A DNA stretch of 10,198 nt from Tissierellia bacterium (lineage in GTDB: Bacteria > Bacillota > Clostridia > Tissierellales > Tepidimicrobiaceae). The stretch spans positions 1 to 10,198 of the forward strand of contig JAAZMG010000242.1 of NCBI GenBank assembly GCA_012798935.1, written 5' to 3'. The position numbers and the translations under genes are program-made. Below the pieces are notes generated by a model that saw nothing but the letters and a program-made list of their open reading frames with translations, ran no database searches and was not told the DNA's origin. How positions within the stretch are numbered: position 1 is the first letter of the stretch; the number at the start of each line of letters is the position of its first letter. Shown piece by piece: positions 7,001 to 10,198 of the stretch.

Positions 7001-8422
7001 CTACAAGGATGTGGTCTCTATTACTGTATCTGGATCATCTTCAATCTTTGCTACAGTCCACCCTGGTATACTTAAAAGTATTACTGCAAGAGGCATAAGA
7101 TAATTGAAAAATGCCCATTTGCCATATTGAAGAGTAGAGATCCCCAAAATTCCTGTCATAAATACTCCACAGGTATTCCAAGGAATAAGGGCTGAAGTTA
7201 CGGTACCTGCAGACTCTAATACATTAGATAAAGTTTTAGGATGGAGCCCTTTTTCCTTGTAAGTTCTAGTATACATTCTTCCAGGAACTACTATAGAAAT
7301 ATATTGTTCTGGCATAGTGGCATTGCTGAATATACAAGTTGCAACTGTCATAGTAATCAATCCAGTAGCGCTCTTTATCTTTCTTAAAATAACTTCAACA
7401 ATAACCTCTAACTGACCTGTCTTTTCCATAATACCGCCAAACATCATAGCTATTATAGTTAAGGATATAGAGTACATCATACCTTCTAATCCACCAGCTG
7501 TTAACAATTCATCTATTGCCTCTAATCCTGTTTCACTAACAAATCCACCATAACTAGCAGTTAAAATTTGTCCAAAAGTTGCACCTTGAAATATAAAAGC
7601 TTCTATAATTCCAAGTAGTATACCTATGGTTATGCCAGGTATAGCTGGAACCTTGAATGCTATGGATACAATTACTGCTAAAGGAGGAATCAATAAAAAT
7701 GGTGAAATATTAAAGGTTGAAGCTAATCCTTCTTTTATTTCAAGTATGGAAGACATATCAGCAGAAGAGCTAACATATTTAAAACCTAAAAATAGATATA
7801 ATATTATACATATAACATATACTATTACTGTGCTTTGCAACATAAACTTAACATGAGTAAAAACATCGGTACCTGAAACTGCTGGGGCTAAATTTGTAGT
7901 ATCAGATAATGGAGATAATTTATCGCCAAAGTATGCTCCTGAAATAATTGCCCCTGCTGCAATAGGTGCTGGTATTCCCAATCCAGTAGCAATACCCATA
8001 AGTGCCAAACCTACGGTTCCAACTGTTCCCCAACTAGTCCCTGTTGCAAGAGAAGTAATAGAGCATATTAACAATGTAGCCACTAGAAAAATCTTAGGCC
8101 TTAATATACTTAATCCATAGTAGATCATACTTGGAACTACCCCTGCTTGTAACCAAACTCCAATTAAAACTCCTATAATTGCAAGTATTACAACTGCCTG
8201 TAGAGCTTGGTAGATACCATCAAACATGCTTTTTTCAATTTCTGTCCAGCTATAACCTATTTTAACTGCTATAACAGCAGCAAAGGCTGTGCCTATTAGC
8301 ATTGGTACGTGAGGATCCACTCCATATTTTGCAATACCTATTGCCATTACAAAAATTAAGAATCCAAAAGACAAAATAGATTCATACAAATAGGGCTTTC
8401 TCCTTTCTTGCTTGGCATCCAT
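7001..8422 (-). CDS. nhaC: Na+/H+ antiporter NhaC
   Basis: A 473-residue integral membrane protein that exchanges cytoplasmic Na+ for protons and helps pH and sodium balance. Many hydrophobic segments run through the protein, the first at about residues 15-30 after a charged N-terminus (MDAKQERRK). NhaC family marks are GTSWGTVGTVG (128-138), GAYFGDKLSPLSDTTNLAPA (162-181) and ESAGTVTSALIPWNTCG (403-419); a less hydrophobic loop lies near 215-235. The acidic and Ser/Thr residues in the second motif are likely ion-path residues by analogy. The ATG at 8422 is chosen because AGGAG (8435-8431) ends 8 nt upstream; a TTG at 8440 would lie before that SD. Promoter and terminator both flank it closely, so it is a single-gene unit. 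Malate/lactate-type relatives of NhaC exist, so substrate coupling other than plain Na+/H+ is possible. Confidence 0.93.
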   Translation of the reverse strand: MDAKQERRKPYLYESILSFGFLIFVMAIGIAKYGVDPHVPMLIGTAFAAVIAVKIGYSWTEIEKSMFDGIYQALQAVVILAIIGVLIGVWLQAGVVPSMIYYGLSILRPKIFLVATLLICSITSLATGTSWGTVGTVGLALMGIATGLGIPAPIAAGAIISGAYFGDKLSPLSDTTNLAPAVSGTDVFTHVKFMLQSTVIVYVICIILYLFLGFKYVSSSADMSSILEIKEGLASTFNISPFLLIPPLAVIVSIAFKVPAIPGITIGILLGIIEAFIFQGATFGQILTASYGGFVSETGLEAIDELLTAGGLEGMMYSISLTIIAMMFGGIMEKTGQLEVIVEVILRKIKSATGLITMTVATCIFSNATMPEQYISIVVPGRMYTRTYKEKGLHPKTLSNVLESAGTVTSALIPWNTCGVFMTGILGISTLQYGKWAFFNYLMPLAVILLSIPGWTVAKIEDDPDTVIETTSL

Positions 8423-8473
8423 CTTTAACACTCCTTTCAAATTTTACAATCCATTACTTAAAGTGGTATTATG

Positions 8474-8502
8474 ATTATACTAAATATTCAAATAGTTTGC
8501 AA
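8474..8502 (-). promoter_or_regulatory. Sigma-A promoter of nhaC
   Basis: Minus-strand TTGCAA (8502-8497), 17 nt, then TATAAT (8479-8474). RNA would start near 8467, giving a leader of about 45 nt. That is too short for a riboswitch, so no RNA-based control is apparent. Confidence 0.75.
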
Positions 8503-8534
8503 TAATTTTCAAAACTTCATAATTGCAACTTTAA

Positions 8535-8572
8535 AACATTATAACCGAGCTAAAAAACTCGGTTATAATGTT
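8535..8572 (-). terminator. Intrinsic terminator of asnS
   Basis: A perfect 15-bp stem (8535-8549 with 8558-8572) with an 8-nt loop is followed leftward by TTTAAAG. The 5' arm includes two bases of the asnS stop codon (8573-8571), so the hairpin begins inside the gene's last codon. Confidence 0.85.
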
Positions 8573-9959
8573 AAAATTCTGCAGATTTAACTGTCCTTGG
8601 GAAAGGAATAACATCTCTAATATTGGCCATCCCAGTCATATACATAATTGCTCTCTCAAATCCTAATCCATATCCTGCGTGTTTAGTTCCTCCATATTTT
8701 CGAAGCTCTAAATACCACCAATAATCTTCCCTGTTCATGCCCATTTCTTCTATTCTTCTCTCCAGTACATCAAGTCTTTCCTCCCTTTGACTTCCCCCTA
8801 TTATTTCCCCTACTCCTGGAACCAATAGGTCCATAGCGGCTACAGTTTTTTCATCATCATTTAATCTCATATAAAAAGCTTTTATATCCTTAGGATAATC
8901 TGTAACAAATACAGGCCCTTTAAATACTTTTTCTGAAATATATCTTTCATGCTCTGTTTGTAAATCAATACCCCATTCTACAGGGTAATTAAACTCCTCT
9001 TTGGATTTTTTAAGGATATCAATAGCCTCAGTATAAGTAATATGTGCAAAATCTGAATTCACTATATTATTTAGTCTTTCAATAAGTCCTTTATCTATGA
9101 AGGAATTGAAAAACTTCATTTCCTCCTTAGCATTTTCCATTACATATCCTATCATATACTTCATCATATCCTCTGCTAATCTCATGTTATCCTTTAAGTC
9201 CGCAAAAGCAATCTCTGGTTCTATCATCCAAAATTCCGCTGCGTGCCTTGCAGTATTAGAGTTTTCCGATCTAAAAGTAGGTCCAAAAGTATAAACATTC
9301 TTAAATGCTAATGCATAAGCTTCTGCTTCTAATTGTCCACTTACTGTTAAATTGGTTTCCTTTCCAAAGAAATCCTTGCTATAATCAACTTTATTATCAT
9401 CATCCAGAGGTACATCTTTTAAATCTAAACTGGTGACTTTAAACATCTCTCCTGCCCCTTCAGCATCACTACCGGTTATAATTGGCGTATGAACATAGAC
9501 AAAATCCCTTTCTTGGAAAAACTTATGAATTGCATAGGCAGCTAAAGATCTTATCCTAAAGACAGCATTAAATGTGTTACTCCTTGGTCTTAAATGGGCA
9601 ATAGTCCTTAAATACTCTAGGGAATGTCTTTTTTTCTGCAACGGATAATCATTATCCGAAGGACCTTCAACCACTATTTCCTTAGCTTGGATTTCAAAAG
9701 GCTGTTTTGCACCTGGCGTTGAAACCAACAATCCCTTCACAACTATGGCACTACTTATAGGTAGTTTTTCTACCTCTTTGAAATTCTCTAATCCTTCATC
9801 AAAAACTATTTGTAAATTGCTAAAAAAGGTACCATCATTTACTTCAATAAATCCCAATTTTTTTGAGGATCTTAGTGTTCTGATCCATCCTTCAATTTCT
9901 ACTTCCTTATTTAAAAATTTTTCTGGTTCTCTAAATATTTCTTTTATCTTTAACTTCAT
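8571..9959 (-). CDS. asnS: Asparaginyl-tRNA synthetase
   Basis: This full-length 462-residue class IIb synthetase charges tRNA-Asn with asparagine in the cytoplasm. The N-terminal OB-fold anticodon-binding domain covers about residues 15-100 (VEIEGWIRTLRSSKKLGFIE, 20-39). The class II core follows: EGAGEMFKV (167-175), SGQLEAEAY (207-215), motif 2 around FGPTFRSENSNTARHAAEFW (225-244) with its ATP-binding Arg, and motif 3 at GLGFERAIMYMTG (431-443), ending in IPFPRT (451-456). The SGQL and motif-2 SENSNTARH sequences fit AsnS rather than AspS. The ATG at 9959 has AGGAG 8 nt upstream; an in-frame ATG at 10004 lies inside the leader terminator and is not a likely start. An asparagine T-box leader precedes it. 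A dedicated AsnS means Asn-tRNA can be made directly, without relying only on GatCAB amidation. Confidence 0.97.
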   Translation of the reverse strand: MKLKIKEIFREPEKFLNKEVEIEGWIRTLRSSKKLGFIEVNDGTFFSNLQIVFDEGLENFKEVEKLPISSAIVVKGLLVSTPGAKQPFEIQAKEIVVEGPSDNDYPLQKKRHSLEYLRTIAHLRPRSNTFNAVFRIRSLAAYAIHKFFQERDFVYVHTPIITGSDAEGAGEMFKVTSLDLKDVPLDDDNKVDYSKDFFGKETNLTVSGQLEAEAYALAFKNVYTFGPTFRSENSNTARHAAEFWMIEPEIAFADLKDNMRLAEDMMKYMIGYVMENAKEEMKFFNSFIDKGLIERLNNIVNSDFAHITYTEAIDILKKSKEEFNYPVEWGIDLQTEHERYISEKVFKGPVFVTDYPKDIKAFYMRLNDDEKTVAAMDLLVPGVGEIIGGSQREERLDVLERRIEEMGMNREDYWWYLELRKYGGTKHAGYGLGFERAIMYMTGMANIRDVIPFPRTVKSAEF

Positions 9960-9994
9960 ATATAATACTCCTTTCCCATTATATTTAAAAGAAA

Positions 9995-10024
9995 AACCTT
10001 CCATCCTGAAAGGGACGAAAGGTT
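9995..10024 (-). terminator. Regulated terminator of the asnS T-box leader
   Basis: Arms at 10013-10024 and 9995-10006 form a 12-bp stem with two G-U pairs and a 6-nt loop, followed leftward by TTTCTTTT. The 5' arm directly follows the T-box motif, so the antiterminator would displace it. Confidence 0.88.
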
Positions 10025-10198
10025 CGCGGTACCACCCTGATTGCTAAAAAATAGCCACTCACATATATGATAAATAACGGTATAGCCGTCCAAGCCTACT
10101 TTCAATAAGATTTCAGTTGGAAACTCAAGGATGTTCTTCAATATAAGTTTCGTGCCGGATTTCCACTTTCCTCCGACTCCCTAGGACTACCTCTTATA
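9995..10198 (-). promoter_or_regulatory. T-box leader of asnS, specifier AAC (Asn); 5' end outside window
   Basis: The T-box motif AGGGUGGUACCGCG is at 10038-10025, next to the terminator. The specifier is read as AAC at 10135-10133: five bases later comes UGAGUU (10127-10122), and the leuS leader has the same CUC-N5-UGAGUU arrangement, so the two codons align exactly. UGGU in the T-box fits a tRNA ending ACCA. The conserved stem II sequence CCGUUAU is also shared with the leuS leader. By comparison with leuS, only the first few tens of bases (stem I base and promoter) are beyond the right edge. The gene should be read when tRNA-Asn is uncharged. Confidence 0.92.

Noticed and set aside
9960..10004. 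Extended N-terminus of asnS from the upstream ATG at 10004
   Set aside because: That ATG is inside the regulated terminator, and the AGGAG site would then be inside the gene; the ATG at 9959 fits known AsnS N-termini.
9745..10047. Plus-strand 100-codon frame
   Set aside because: It is antisense to the asnS start and leader, with no family resemblance or ribosome site.
9956..10141. Minus-strand 61-codon frame in the asnS leader
   Set aside because: It runs through the T-box, antiterminator and terminator, and ends at the asnS start; conserved RNA elements explain the sequence better.

Overview
The window is AT-rich DNA from a low-GC Gram-positive bacterium, most likely an anaerobic Clostridia or Tissierellia-type member of the Bacillota. 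The basis is the A+T-rich codon use, strong AGGAGG-type Shine-Dalgarno sites, TTG starts, two tRNA-sensing T-box leaders, intrinsic terminators with U-tracts, a DegV-family gene, an NhaC antiporter and an SDR-type threonine dehydrogenase. The exact genus cannot be read from the sequence. All seven genes lie on the minus strand, so transcription runs from right to left.

From right to left (transcription order): a T-box leader with an AAC (Asn) specifier, cut by the right edge, controls asnS (8571-9959), whose terminator stem starts inside the stop codon. nhaC (7001-8422) follows as a single-gene unit with its own consensus-like promoter and terminator. A complete second T-box leader with its own promoter and a CUC (Leu) specifier controls leuS (4076-6487). 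A perfect 42-nt palindrome separates leuS from a DegV-family fatty-acid-binding gene (3178-4008). That gene is followed by an SDR-type L-threonine 3-dehydrogenase (2141-3097) with a possible extended -10 promoter and a strong terminator. The left end holds cell-surface sugar genes: a long-form glucose-1-phosphate thymidylyltransferase (898-1962, TTG start) and the first 244 codons of a family-2-like glycosyltransferase (from 733 to the left edge, TTG start, running out of the window).

The genes mostly form short independent units rather than one pathway: aminoacyl-tRNA synthetases controlled by their uncharged cognate tRNAs, ion homeostasis, fatty-acid handling, threonine catabolism, and the edge of a probable surface-polysaccharide or glycoprotein cluster. 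I see no mobile element, CRISPR array, tRNA or rRNA gene, or phage gene. No wholly new system stands out. The points most worth following are regulatory: an inverted repeat that could hide the rfbA ribosome-binding site only in read-through transcripts, the palindrome that leaves little room for a degV promoter, and a base-for-base alignment of the two T-box leaders that identifies both specifier codons.
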